Assembly: GCF_017591425.1 (NCBI RefSeq)
Contig: NW_024467120.1
Span: 8,060,001-8,124,000 of the forward strand
Reading direction: 5' to 3'
Origin: Ochotona curzoniae
Lineage: Eukaryota; Chordata; Mammalia; Lagomorpha; Ochotonidae
Length of the DNA stretch: 64,000 bases
Position 1 is the first letter of the stretch. Each line of letters begins with the position of its first letter. The position numbers and the translations under genes are program-made. Positions 53,550 to 64,000 of the stretch are shown one piece after another. The notes under the pieces were generated by a model. That model saw only the letters and a list, made by a program, of their open reading frames with translations. It was not told the DNA's origin and ran no database searches.

Positions 53550-53845
53550 TTTTCTTAAAGATTCATTTACTTATTTGTAAAGTAGATTAGAGAAGGTTTT
53601 CCATCTGCTGGTTCACTTCTCAAATGGCAGTGGCCAGGGCTGGGACTAGGCCAAGCTGAAGCTAGGAGGTTGGACTTCATCTGGGTCTCGCATTTTGTTG
53701 GCAACGGCATAACTACCTGGGACATCTCCCTTTGCCTTCCTGCAGGCTCATTAACAGGAAGCTGGATTGAAAGGGGAGCAGCTGGGGCTTGAAACAGGTT
53801 CCCCTGTTGTACACCTGTGGCTTAACCCAATAGCCACATCGTGTT
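53550..53845 (-). mobile_element. Old C-type SINE, minus orientation
   Basis: TCTTAAAGATTCATTTACTTA, TCCATCTGCTGGTTCACTTC, GAGCAGCTGGGGCTTGAAAC and CCCAATAGCCACATCG. Confidence 0.8.
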
Positions 53846-55289
53846 AAGTAAATGCCAATCCATTCCTAATTTGCTAAGTTGTTTATTTTATCCTGATTTT
53901 AGAAACCATTTGCTTGTAATCATTAAGAAGATCTGATCATTATTCCCCTTTAACTTGTCATTTTATTAAATAACGTTAATAGATTTTTATAATACTAAAT
54001 GATTCATAAGCCCTTTGGGTATTCTATGCCTGTTCATGATTTATTGCTTTTTAAAATATGGTGATAAATTAAGTTTTATCTTATTTCATTAGGGTTTTTA
54101 TACCTAAATTAATAGATTAAACTGTTGTTTTTCTTGCAGTATTTAAAAAAAAGCAAAAGGTAGTATTTACCCACTCTTACCAACTGTAAAATAATTTACG
54201 AAAAGATTTATTTTGAGATTTTGGTTCTTCAGTATGTTGATTCATATCCTTAATCAAAACTAAATTATCAAATATAATTAAAATATGTTTATTTGCACAC
54301 ATACATTATTAGATATAAAACATATTTATAACAATAAAAACATATGCAGGCATGTAAATTAGCTCTCCTTTTTTCTCCTGGAGATTATTTAAGGTGTAAC
54401 TGTTGTTCTCATTCTAGCCTCTAAAACTTTCAGTTTCCCTTCCATGAAATTATCTTCACCTTTCTGTTTCACCCCGGGATGTATTGCCTTTGTTTTTGTT
54501 TTTTGTTTTTTTTTTCTTCCAGTTTGTGATGTCTGGCTTTAACTGTTCCCAGTCTGCCTAGTAAGTATCACTGTCCCACACTTCTCTCAAGGGAGATGCT
54601 TGTCACTATTTTGTCATTGACTTCCATCTGCCAATATTGCATTCCCTTCTCCTTGGAACTATGGGCTGTAACTTGGGGGGAATAAATGGACCTTGTGCTA
54701 GCCCTTTAACAGGGACACTCCGAAGCTGCTGCGTAAATAACAAACTCCCTTCAGCTGGAATTGTCCTAGGGCCTTTGTTGGCTCCTTTGGTTGGCTTCCA
54801 GAGTGATTGATCTAGTAGCCTGCTGTGGAAACAATACTGATGGACTGTCACATTTCCCCATGCTTGTCCTTCCATACACCTTGCTAATCAACTTGCTCAT
54901 CAACTCCTGCCTTCATGCCTGAGAGTTGGCTTCTGGAAGAACTAACTACTGAAATATCCATAAGACTACAGTAATTGCTAATGGAGAGTCCCAGCATTTT
55001 TCAGGCAATTTTATGTAAATTTCACAGCTTAGGATTCCTGGTCAGTCTACATCTACATAGGATATAGTCTTAATATTTGAAAGTCTCTGAAGACTTTCTT
55101 TATGCACTGGCATTATAGGTTGGTGAATCATCTCTGTGGCGTGGCAGATTTCTGGCTCACCTGTCACAGTAAGGGCCGATGTATAACGGGGATCTTGGTT
55201 GTCCGCACAGTATTGCTACGATTGGAACAGAATTTGGCTTCTCAACTCATGTCCGTGTTTGAATTGCAAAGTCCATAGCATGTGACACA
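53846..55289. other. AT-rich unique sequence, no gene seen
   Basis: Strongly AT-rich up to about 54360, then mixed. No open frame or repeat recognised. Confidence 0.4.
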
Positions 55290-55645
55290 ACCTTCTCACC
55301 GGGCAGTGGCTTGGTGCAGTTAGGGTGTACCAAGATAGGGTCTTTGGGGAGTGATTACATTGAACTGGCTTGTTAAGAGTGGGACCCTGTGATGGGGTCT
55401 CGATGGTTTTTTAAGAGGGGAGAACTCTGCTCCATCTCACTCTGCCCTGGCCCCCCACATGATTCTCTTTCCCCACATACTCTACCATCTCCCATCCTCA
55501 TCAGACAATAGCCCAGTGCAACCATGCGAACCTCCTGTCTCGAGCCAAACTAAACCTTCTGCCACCTTGTTCAGCTCTTCTCCTGGGTTTGTTACTATGG
55601 TAAAAAAAAAAACAACTGACCAACACAATTGTTGTATGACATAGA
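55290..55645 (+). repeat. Possible LTR-type fragment
   Basis: GATAGGGTCTTTGGGGAGTG, CTTGTTAAGAGTGGGACCC and CCAAACTAAACCTTCTGCC are words reminiscent of MaLR-type LTRs, ending with an A run and CTGACCAACACAATTG. Resemblance only. Confidence 0.3.
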
Positions 55646-55787
55646 TTCCATGTCCTGTCCTGGCAGAGAGAAGTGGCATCATGTCTTCTGCTCCTCTGGG
55701 GCCTTAGGTGGGTTCTTTGCTACTGTTGAGGATCTCTTTTCCCTCTGATGCTGTAGATATTCTCTTTTATTGCTCTTACTTTAATTT

Positions 55788-56121
55788 TATTTTTAAAAAG
55801 ATACTGCTTTTTATTGGAAAAGCATATTTATGGAGAGAAGGAGAGATATGTAGGACCTTCCATATGCTGGCTCACTCTCCAAATCGCAGCAGGGGTTGGT
55901 GCTGAGCTGATCTGAAGCCAGGACCCAGGAGCCTCCCCTGGGTCTCCCATGTGGGTGCAAGAACTTAAGGCTTCAGCCATCCTCTGCTGCTTTCCCAAGC
56001 CGTAATCAGGGAGCTGGGTTGGAAATGGAACAGCTGGGACACAAGCTGAGTCCCCACGTGGGATTCAGGTGCTTTAGCCAGAGGATCAGCTTGCTACGCA
56101 ACTGAGTTGCCCCCTGCCCGT
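55788..56121 (-). mobile_element. C-type SINE, minus orientation
   Basis: TTTTTATTGGAAAAGCATATT, GAGCTGATCTGAAGCCAGG, ACACAAGCTGAGTCCCCACG and the end CAACTGAGTTGCCCCC. CpG decayed. Confidence 0.88.
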
Positions 56122-56772
56122 TTTATTATTTGAAACACACACACATATATAAATGTATTTAAACACACACGTGTGCATATATGTGCATATCTGTGTACAG
56201 TATTTATTTTCAGTCCTGATGGAGAGGTAGGGGATACCAATACCAGTTCATGTTTCCAGGCTGCTATTTATTTAAGTTTGACAACATCCACCCAAAAATT
56301 AAGATGTCATTACAGCAGCATCCTTAGAGTGAGTTCCCAGGACGCCTGAGCAGATTTGTGATGTGATGAGCTGTGTAAGGCTGGCATGAGTGTGACGTCA
56401 GGGTGATTCAGACCGTGCATGCACAGATGACGATGACTGTGGAAAAGGATTGTGTTGAACAGCTCAGAATGCTAGTCAAGGAACGACAGTCTGTTTGAGA
56501 AGGAGAAACCTCAGTGAAAACAAGCAAGGCATGTGGAAAAGGCTTTTAGGAAAAGCCACGATCATCTTTTCATTTCTGCAGGTGAAAAACTGGGTTATAT
56601 TCGACATATCAGTCATTATACATCCACAAGGATTTCAGTAGAAAAATAAGTATTAATTTTTAAAATGATATGGGGGGCTTTAAAAAAAATCTCCTTAAAA
56701 CCACAAACTGACTATTGAGTTATTCTGAGACTTGAGAAGCAAGTTGTACTATCTTTAGGTTAAAAAAAAAAA
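56122..56772. other. Unique sequence, no gene seen
   Basis: It begins with a CA/TA-rich stretch (56137-56200). Nothing else recognised. Confidence 0.4.
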
Positions 56773-57047
56773 ATTAATGTATTTCTTTAGTTAATTTAAT
56801 TGAAAGGCAGAGAGACAGCAATCTATCTATCTGCTGGATTACTCCTCAGATAACTACACCAGCCTGGGGTGGGCCAGGTTGAAGCCAGACGCCCTGACCT
56901 CAGTCCACACCTTCCATGTGGATGCCTGGGTGGTCATCAGCAGGAAGCTGGAATCAGAATGGAGCCAGTACTAGAATTCAGGTGCTCCCATATGGGGTGT
57001 GAGTATCACAAGTGACATTGTGACTGTAGACTCAAACACTGGCCCCT
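56773..57047 (-). mobile_element. Old C-type SINE, minus orientation
   Basis: TTAATTGAAAGGCAGAGAGAC, ATCTGCTGGATTACTCC, CTCCCATATGGGGTGTGAG and the end CAAACACTGGCCCC. Confidence 0.8.
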
Positions 57048-57072
57048 AAGTCCATAAGCTTTTATATATAAT

Positions 57073-57399
57073 ATTTATTTTTTAAAAGTTTTTTATTGGA
57101 AAGTCAGATATATATATATATAGAGGAGGAGGGACAGAAAGGAAGGTCTTCCGTCTGACGATTCGCTCCCTAAGTGACCACAAGGGCTGGTGCTGCGCCA
57201 ATCCAAAGCCAGGAGCTCTTCCAGGTCTCCCAAACGGGTGCAGGGTCCCAAGGCTTTAGCCTGTCCTCGACTGTTTTCCCAGGCCACAAGCAGGGAGCCG
57301 GATGGGAAGTGGGGTGCCGGGATTAGAACTGGCACCCATATGGGATTCCGGCATGTGCAAGGCAAGGACTTTAGCTACTGGGCTACCTTGCCAGGCCCC
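57073..57399 (-). mobile_element. C-type SINE with a TA expansion, minus orientation
   Basis: TTTTTTATTGGAAAGTCAGA is followed by a TATATATATATA run (57109-57121) grown from the GATATACAG motif. The end is CTACCTTGCCAGGCCCC. Otherwise full length. Confidence 0.92.
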
Positions 57400-57863
57400 A
57401 TTTAATATTAATTTTACTATTTTTAAGTAGCTCTAAAACTTTCCATCAATATAATAACAATAAATGCCTTTCTTTTCTGATTTTTGTAGCATACTTCCTA
57501 GTTTTCTAAAACACGTTTAGGTTTTTAAAAATAATCTATCCAAAGAAAGATTTTTTTTTTCTGAATCTGTTTCAACCAAATACTTACTAGATACTTGTAT
57601 CTGTCAGCTTATGTTACAGAAGTGTAAATAATCTAGATTCACAGGAAGCTCATGGCTACACATTAAGTTGATTTATGTCTCTGTGTAACATATGAGTTCA
57701 TAGGTGAATTTGTGTTTCCAGTGGATTGGTACTGATTTGCCCAAACTGCGCCATCACTTCTTCCATGTGACCCAGGCTATGCAGCCTTCAGAATGGACAG
57801 GGTTAAAGTCAAAAGCAGAATTTACATACAGAGAGGCTTGCCTGGGGAGCTGGTGGTCAAGTC
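57400..57863. other. Unique sequence, no gene seen
   Basis: AT-rich, with nothing recognised. Confidence 0.4.
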
Positions 57864-58146
57864 TGGGGCCTGGCGTGATGGCCTAGTGGCCAAAGTCCTC
57901 ACCTTGAATGTGCCAGGATCCCATATGGGTCCCGGTCCTAATCCCAGCAGCTCCACTTCCCATCCAGCTCCCCGCTTGTGGCCTGGGAAAGCAGTTGAGG
58001 ATGGCCCAATGCTTAGGGATCCTGTACCCATGTGGGAGACCTGGAAGAAGCTCCTGGCTCTTGGTTTTGGGTCGGTGCAGCACCAGCCGTTGTGATCACT
58101 TGGGGAGTGAATCATCAGATGGAAGATATTCCTCACTGTATATGCA
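57864..58146 (+). mobile_element. C-type SINE missing its 3' tail
   Basis: TGGGGCCTGGCGTGATGGCC head, GATCCCATATGGGTCCCGG, GAGACCTGGAAGAAGCTCC and GAGTGAATCATCAGATGG. It stops after CTCACTGTATATGC without the A tail; an older SINE follows at once. Confidence 0.88.
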
Positions 58147-58147
58147 A

Positions 58148-58475
58148 GTACCAGCACTGTGGTGTAAGGGTTTAAGCTGGCCACCTGCAATACAGTCTGA
58201 GTGCAGGCTGCACCATTTCTGATGTAGCTCTTTCTTAATAGGGCGGAGAAGGTAGCCAACCAGTCTCAGTACTTGGGTTCCTATATCCCATACATGGGAG
58301 ATCCCGCTGAAACTCCTGGCTGCTGCCTCAGGCCTGGCCCAATGCCAGCCATTATAGCCATTTGGGAAGTAAACTAGAGGATGAAAAATCTCCCTCTCTT
58401 TCTTTCTCTCTGTCCTTTTATCTCCCCATAATTCTGCTTTCAAACAAACAAACAAACAAACCAAAAACAAATCAA
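58148..58475 (+). mobile_element. Old C-type SINE with a CAAA-repeat tail
   Basis: ACCAGCACTGTGGTGTAAGGG head, ACATGGGAGATCCCGCTG, CATTTGGGAAGTAAACTAG, a CT-rich zone and CTGCTTTCAAACAAACAAAC. Confidence 0.82.
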
Positions 58476-58511
58476 TGAGTGTATATAGACTGACATATGA
58501 CTTTCTTTCCC

Positions 58512-58618
58512 AATTACAGCCTTTGCAGCCATTTGGAGAGAGAACCAGCAGATACAAGATCTTGCTCTTTCTCTCTATTCCCCTCTCTCTGTAACTTTGG
58601 CTTTCAAATAAATGGATA
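58512..58618 (+). mobile_element. 3' fragment of a C-type SINE
   Basis: CCATTTGGAGAGAGAACCAGC, a CT-rich zone and GGCTTTCAAATAAATGG. The 5' two-thirds are missing, as in a 5'-truncated insertion. Confidence 0.75.
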
Positions 58619-59261
58619 GATTGGCATATGCAAACACGCTAACTTTTCTTTTTTACCTTGGATAGAGACTAAGGAAGAGCGGCAAATTTATGTTGTTCAG
58701 ACACAAAGATAGAACTTGTGCAATTATAGGATTTATCTGTAAGATTACAGCTAAACTATCAGCGAAGCACTTTTGATCAAAAAGCCTGTGAAATGGTCCT
58801 CCGGTAAACTCTCATGGATGAGGAGATGGCTTGATATGGTAACTATGTTGCATAGCCTTGGCAACCTGGTTCCCATAGACCCACACACAGCTTTCGTGTC
58901 TGTTTCTTTCTTTGACATCCTCCAAAGGCTTGGCATCAAGGCGTGTTCTGTAGAGGCGACATTGGTGGTCTGCGTTCCAAAGGAGTGTTTTCACAGGTAG
59001 TGAAAATAAGGGACCCAGAGTACAAGTTGAGCACAAACTCAATTTTGAAATTTCTCTAAAATGCTTAAAACTTTTAAATACTGTCACCCATGAGAGACAG
59101 CAGGGGATGGCGAAAAGAACAGTTATCTGAGCTTATGAGACTAACATCATGGTGGGATGTTCTTGTGACAAGGAACCCGAACCTGAAGACAGATAAGGAG
59201 CTTAGAGGTAAGCTTTTACAGTTGGATAATAAGGCATTTTGGTGGGTAAATAAGTAGTTGA
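58619..59261. other. Unique sequence, no gene seen
   Basis: Nothing recognised. Confidence 0.4.
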
Positions 59262-59585
59262 GGGACTGGGAATTGGAATAGTGAGTTAAGCGTCAGCCTG
59301 TGGTGCCTGTATCCCATATGGATCCCAGCTTCAGTCCCAGCTACTCTAGTTCCTAACGAGCTCCCTGCTAATGTGCCTTGGAAAGCAGCCAAAATATGGC
59401 TCAAATCCTTGGGCCCCTGCACCCACTTGGGAGATCTGGAAGAAGCTCCAGACTCCTGCTTTGGACTGGCCCAACTCCAGCCATTGTAGCCATTTTGGGA
59501 GTGAGCCAGCAGATGGAAGATCTCTCCTTCTCTTCCCTCTCTCTGTAAATCTACCTTTCAAAAACAAAAATGAATTTAAAAAATA
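59262..59585 (+). mobile_element. C-type SINE, plus orientation
   Basis: GACTGGGAATTGGAATAGTG head, GTATCCCATATGGATCCCAG, CACTTGGGAGATCTGGAAG and CTACCTTTCAAAAACAAAAATG. Confidence 0.85.
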
Positions 59586-59625
59586 AGTAATTAGATGAAA
59601 TGAGAAGGTAATTCATAAAGGGAAA

Positions 59626-59818
59626 GCGGGGTCTGGCCTTATGGTACAGCAATTGAAGCCTGCCTTGTGATACCAACATCCCACACAAGCACATGGTTTG
59701 AGCCCCAGTTTTTTCAGTCTTCACTCAACTTCCTGGTAATGCTGTTGGGAAGGCAGCCATGATGGGCTAAATTCTTGGACCAGTGCAGTATACATAAATA
59801 AATCCTAGAGAAAAAAAA
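59626..59818 (+). mobile_element. C-type SINE with internal deletion
   Basis: GGGGTCTGGCCTTATGGTAC head and GGTTTGAGCCCCAG at the B box. It reaches GGGCTAAATTCTTGGACCAG and then goes straight to an ATAAATAAATCC tail. Confidence 0.7.
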
Positions 59819-60764
59819 ATGAGAGACATGGAGATTATAAAAGTCATTCCTTAGCGTTTTGATCAGGATTTATTGATCCACTATGGGACATGACCTGGTT
59901 GGAGGTTCAGAATTTGTGATTTGTGGATCCATCCTATTAGATCTAAATGCTTAAAAACAGGGATACATTGGAACGATAAATCTGGTAAGATTCATATCCA
60001 CAGAGATGAAAGACAGTCACATGTTTGTGACATCACAGGAAGAAAACGATTGTCTTGGTATTTTCCCAACTTTGTCACATCCTTTTACCAACTGAACAAA
60101 CATTGAGTGTCTATTGTGTGCCAGATACTAGGACTGCAAATGATAAGGCACAGAGCCTTGTTTATGAGACACACACAGGAAGTGCAGCACGGTTGCTCAG
60201 TATTCTAACAAAGATGTGATTAGGTGCTAGGGTGACATGAAGTGAGGGGAGTGTGCAAGTCATTGAGACTTCCAAGGAGAAGGAGAGTCCAAAGGCAGCC
60301 TTTCCTAGGGCCTGGGTCTGCAGACGGGAGGGATGGGGGAAGACACAGAGGAGGAATGTGTGGCAGGAGTTCTAAGTGACTGCCTCTGGATGGTGGAGAG
60401 TGGTGGTGAGTAAACAAGGCCAGATCGTGGAGGAACCTGATCTTGGGCTCTAGCAGTGCAGAGCACCTTGGGAAGATGGCTTTCTTAAGGGTAGGCATAT
60501 CATGATCGCAGTGGTGTTTTCCCAAATGTGGCTCAGTGCTGTCCGTGGTAGGGAGATGGCACCAGGGTGGGAACGGACAGGGCGGCTGGTTTGGAAACTG
60601 TGCTGGTCTACTCAGGTGCTATATGGAAACATCACAGAGGAGTTGCAGTTTTCTTCTCTCTTAGGGCTACAAGTGTCAGCTCAGTGTCTAGCAAGGGCCG
60701 TCCTCCTGCCTTGCTCATGGCCACCTTCTTACTCTGTCCTCACCTTGCTTCTCCTCCCTGTTCC
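59819..60764. other. Unique sequence, no gene seen
   Basis: Mixed composition; no repeat or coding frame recognised. Confidence 0.4.
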
Positions 60765-60830
60765 TGTTGTGGCCACTTGGGAATGATCCAGCAGATGGAC
60801 AGTCTGTGTGTATGTTTCTGTAAAAAGGGA
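60765..60830 (+). mobile_element. C-type SINE 3' fragment
   Basis: TGTTGTGGCCACTTGGGAATG and ATCCAGCAGATGGACAG match the late SINE block only. Confidence 0.45.
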
Positions 60831-60879
60831 CCAATACACAGCAGGTTTAGCAGCCTTTGGGACTCCCAAATCCCACATG

Positions 60880-61040
60880 AGTGCTAATTTGAGTTGTAGC
60901 AGGACTGCATCCTGGTCTCCCCTGTGGGTGGCGAGAAATGAAATGCTTGAGCCATTAAGGAGCAGGATGAGAAGTTGGGTGCCTAGGGCTTGAACCAGTA
61001 GCCTGATATGAGATGTGACAGTCTCAACAACACCGGCCCC
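60880..61040 (-). mobile_element. C-type SINE 5' half, minus orientation, old
   Basis: GTCTCCCCTGTGGGTGGC, TTGAACCAGTAGCCTGATATG and the end CAACAACACCGGCCCC are the reversed 5' half. Confidence 0.55.
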
Positions 61041-61679
61041 TTACTTTCATTCTTAACAATTTTGTCTGAGCACATGTCTACTGACTCAAAGTGGTATTTT
61101 TACTAATCAATGGGAGAATTCTCTGGAAGGTGCTATAAGCGGTAAAAAAAAATTGGAGTTAGCTGTGAATTTTAACCTCTGTATCTTCAGTTATGGAATG
61201 AAGTCATTTGTTACAGGAGAAAAAAAGCAGCTGGCCCTGAAGGAGAGAATGGCTGCCTCTTTGGCCTTGTTTAAATAGCATTGTGGTCCCAGCATGGTTC
61301 CCCGGAGAGTGGGCTCTGAGCTGCGGAGACCACCTGTGAAGGTCTGCTCTCAGAGCTCCTGCCTGTGCCAGGGACGAAGGGATTATCTCTAATTCTTATT
61401 CTGAGGGTTACTCTTTGAGCAAATAAAGAGCAAACTAAATAAATAACGAGGGAAGAAAATACTGCAAAATTGAGAAGGAAATCTCTCAGGAGATTAACAC
61501 AAACCGAAAGGAAAAATGAGCACGGAAATTGAATATTTAGGGTCTTCTCTCCGAGAGCAGGTGAGCAGGTGATAACTCCCAGAGGGATGGAAGGTGGCCC
61601 ATTCCAGTTCATAAGAGAGCACAGGCAATGATGGTCACTGTTGCTACGCAGGGAGAGATAACAGAAGGCAGATGACCAG
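61041..61679. other. Unique sequence, no gene seen
   Basis: Nothing recognised. Confidence 0.4.
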
Positions 61680-61970
61680 GGCTAGGTGAACTGGCACAGT
61701 GGTTCAGACCCCACTCGGATAGCCCACGTTACACCTCGTAGTGTCTGCATTTCAGCACTGCCTCTGCTGCCCACCCAGCTTGGGAGGCAACAGGTCATGC
61801 CCCAAGTGCTTGTGGCCCTGACCCAGATGGAATTCCTGGCTTCCAATTCTAGCCTGCCCCTGCCCCACTTACTGTAGTCATTTCTTGTCTTTCTTGTCCC
61901 TCTGCCTCCTTCTGTCATTTTTGTACCTTTCAAATAAATAAATCAATAAACTTAAAGAGAGAGAGCGCGC
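61680..61970 (+). mobile_element. Old C-type SINE, plus orientation
   Basis: GAACTGGCACAGTGGTTCAG keeps an A-box-like word. CCCAAGTGCTTGTGGCCCTG follows, and TACCTTTCAAATAAATAAATC forms the tail with a short GA run. Confidence 0.75.
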
Positions 61971-62875
61971 AGCTGGAAAGAACAAAGTCATCTTGGTTAT
62001 CCCTTGTGCTTTATAGTTGTGTCCAGTTGTGATAGAATCCTGGGTTGAGCGAATCAAGGCTGTAATAAAAATGCCTCTCTGAGAAACTTCTTTCACTAGA
62101 ATGACCTTGAGTGTTGTGTGTGGGCTTTTTTTTTTTTGAAGTCTAGAGGAGAGAATCTAATCATATCTTTCTCTGCAAAACAAAATATTCATCAGTTCTA
62201 TTCTTGTTTTAGTCTGTTATCATCTCAAGTAAGAATTTCCACAGAAAGTGAAAAACTATGGCATAGTTACATGAATACTGGAGCATAAAAATATTGCGAA
62301 CTTGAAAGAAAACAGGTAAAGACTATTTTCATTCAAGTGTACTGCTGGCTGGGGTGGGGGCAAAGATTTTTATCTAAGTTAGATATATAGGAGATAAATG
62401 TTATGAAACAGGAAGTCAGAAGTGAAACCCCCAAATTACGCCATTCAACATGGCACGGGATCAGTCTTTTTTCTCAATCAGGAAGTTAAAACAAAATGCT
62501 GCTGTGGCCATGTTCACGCTAGCCTGAAGGACTGCTAAATATGCAGAGAAGATAATAACCCAGGAACCTGAGTTGTAATCGGAAGTTATCATACATGCAC
62601 ATTTTACTGAAAACAGTGCAATCTATTCTATGAATGCAGAGGTTTCAGAGAAAGCTCTGTATTGGGTGGAAATGCCATTTCCACAGGAAATGTGTCATAT
62701 AATAGCACTAACAGTGGGATACTTGGAAGATGGGAAGTGGGAAAGGCAGAAAATACACAGGTGTTGTGGAGTACAGGAAGTAAGCTCTGACAGAGTTACT
62801 TCCCTTTGTATTTAAGATTCCAGGCTGTTTTAGGATTTCCCAAGACAATGATTTGGAAATGATCCTTGGTTCAGT
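61971..62875. other. Unique sequence, no gene seen
   Basis: Nothing recognised beyond short T runs. Confidence 0.4.
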
Positions 62876-63116
62876 TAGGAAGACTGCTCCGCTTTCTGTC
62901 CAGCAAACTGATCAGAAGATGGTGGTCCAAATGCTTGCATTTCCCCTCCCCCCCCCATGACATATCTAGATGAAGTTCCTGTCTCGTGGCTTCAGCCTGC
63001 TGCAGCCCCAGCTGTTACAGCCACTGGGGAGTGAACTAACAGATGGAGATTTTCGTCTCCTCCTTTCTCCCTCTGTGTCATTCCGTATTTCAGATAACTA
63101 AATAAATCTTTGCAAA
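62876..63116 (+). mobile_element. Old C-type SINE, 5'-truncated
   Basis: ACTGCTCCGCTTTCTGTCC, GGTGGTCCAAATGCTTGCA, GGGGAGTGAACTAACAGATGG and CAGATAACTAAATAAATC. Confidence 0.7.
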
Positions 63117-63340
63117 TTGTATTTTATTAGGGGAGTGCAAGAGAGAATGCACAAATGCCAGCAATAAGCTGGGCTGAAGATAGAACCAAGGATTCAACCC
63201 AGGTTTCCCACGTAGGTTCCAGAGACCTGGCATCACCATATACCTTTCAGGGTGTGTGGAAACAAAAGCAGGGCGAGGACTTGAACTGGGCATCTTGTAG
63301 AGGATAGGGCTATGCCAAGTGGCCTTCCCTGTTCCCCCCA
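63117..63340 (-). mobile_element. Old C-type SINE, minus orientation, shortened
   Basis: TATTTTATTAGGGGAGTGC, GAACCAAGGATTCAACCC and GGACTTGAACTGGGCATC. It meets the previous copy tail to tail. Confidence 0.55.
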
Positions 63341-63746
63341 GTTAGGTGTATTGGTGGCTCATCCAAAGGCCTCTTTCATACTGCTGGTTGCTTTAGCAAA
63401 CAGGTGATGATAATAGTAGTCCTTGCTGCAGAGCTAGCATGAGACTTAAGGAACTTCTGCCTGTTTCTACTCTGAATCAATATCCAAAGTGATCATACAT
63501 GATACACAATTCTGTTTTATGACTTTTCCAATGCTTCGTTCAATAAGGTATCTAAGTTGAAACTACTGCATAAAAATGAACTAAATAACTCAAAGCATGT
63601 CTTGTTATTCTATTTTTGGCCTATTTTCTAGGGGAAACTCTGACGTTGGGTTTTCAGTCTTTAAATAGAACAAATTATCTTCAGAAAGAAGATGAAAAGT
63701 TCATGGAAAATGCTCATTAAAAAAAAGGAACCTATATGTATGAGTT

Positions 63747-63781
<35 letters not shown>

Positions 63782-64000
63782 ATCAAAGTAAGCTTCTTTG
63801 TCAAGTCCATTTTCCCCACAAACGCTTTGGAAAGTGGCCTTGGGTTGAGTGGCCCTTGAAGCTGACTCAGGGTAGGGTTCCAGAGCTGGTGCTGTAGTCT
63901 GTATTATGGCTCCAGAAAGCTCTGGCAGGCAAGAGAGGAATGGCACGAGATGGGGGATGCCAAAACAGGCTTTCTCGAAGAGCAGAATATTGCTGTGGGA
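63341..64000. repeat. Unidentified AT-rich repeat (copy 5) and T29 run in otherwise unique sequence
   Basis: AAAAGTTCATGGAAAATGC at 63696 matches the shared core of the other copies. A T29 run (63751-63779) and TTGCATCAAAGTAAGC follow. The rest to the end shows nothing recognisable. Confidence 0.35.

Noticed and set aside
63751..63779. T29 run as a pol III terminator or SINE tail
   Set aside because: No SINE or pol III gene body lies next to it on either strand, so I list it only as a homopolymer beside an unidentified repeat.

Overview
The window looks like mammalian nuclear DNA, most likely from a lagomorph and probably a pika (Ochotona). The basis is a very dense population of tRNA-derived C-type SINEs. 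They carry a pol III A box (TGGCGCAGTGG), a B box (GGTTCTAATCC), a CCATATGGG block and an A-rich tail after CCTTTCCAAT. Their start, GGGCCCGGCGCGG, fits my memory of pika copies better than the rabbit C-repeat. The species call is an inference.

Only one protein-coding gene can be supported: an intact, intronless SOX4 on the plus strand (coding region 14050-15546, 498 codons). It encodes the SoxC HMG-box transcription factor. Around it I can place a promoter with two CCAAT boxes and a TATA-like box (about 13162-13251), a 5' UTR of about 775 nt with two upstream ORFs, a 3' UTR of about 2.9 kb and a poly(A) signal at 18400-18405. Its Ser, Gly and Ala runs are longer than in the human protein as I remember it.

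Layout. 1-6602: SINE-rich flank with several young copies. 6603-26599: about 20 kb with no recognisable SINE, holding a second CpG-rich block (about 6930-9480), a unique upstream flank, the SOX4 transcript and a unique downstream flank. 26600-64000: gene-free and SINE-dense, in keeping with the gene desert that flanks SOX4 in mammals. This part also holds a 1.4-kb poly(A)-tailed insertion built of degenerate units of about 60 bp, a 52-bp minisatellite with a hairpin in each unit, a 35-nt 5' fragment of U2 snRNA flanked by target-site duplications, an old L1 3'-UTR piece, LTR-like fragments and several copies of an unidentified AT-rich repeat.

No tRNA gene, rRNA, CRISPR array, intact transposon or second protein-coding gene was found. 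Nearly all other open frames are translations of SINEs or antisense shadows of the GC-rich SOX4 exon. SINE boundaries are approximate to about 5-20 bp because they were read by eye. The best candidate for something undescribed is the composite insertion at 31670-33081.
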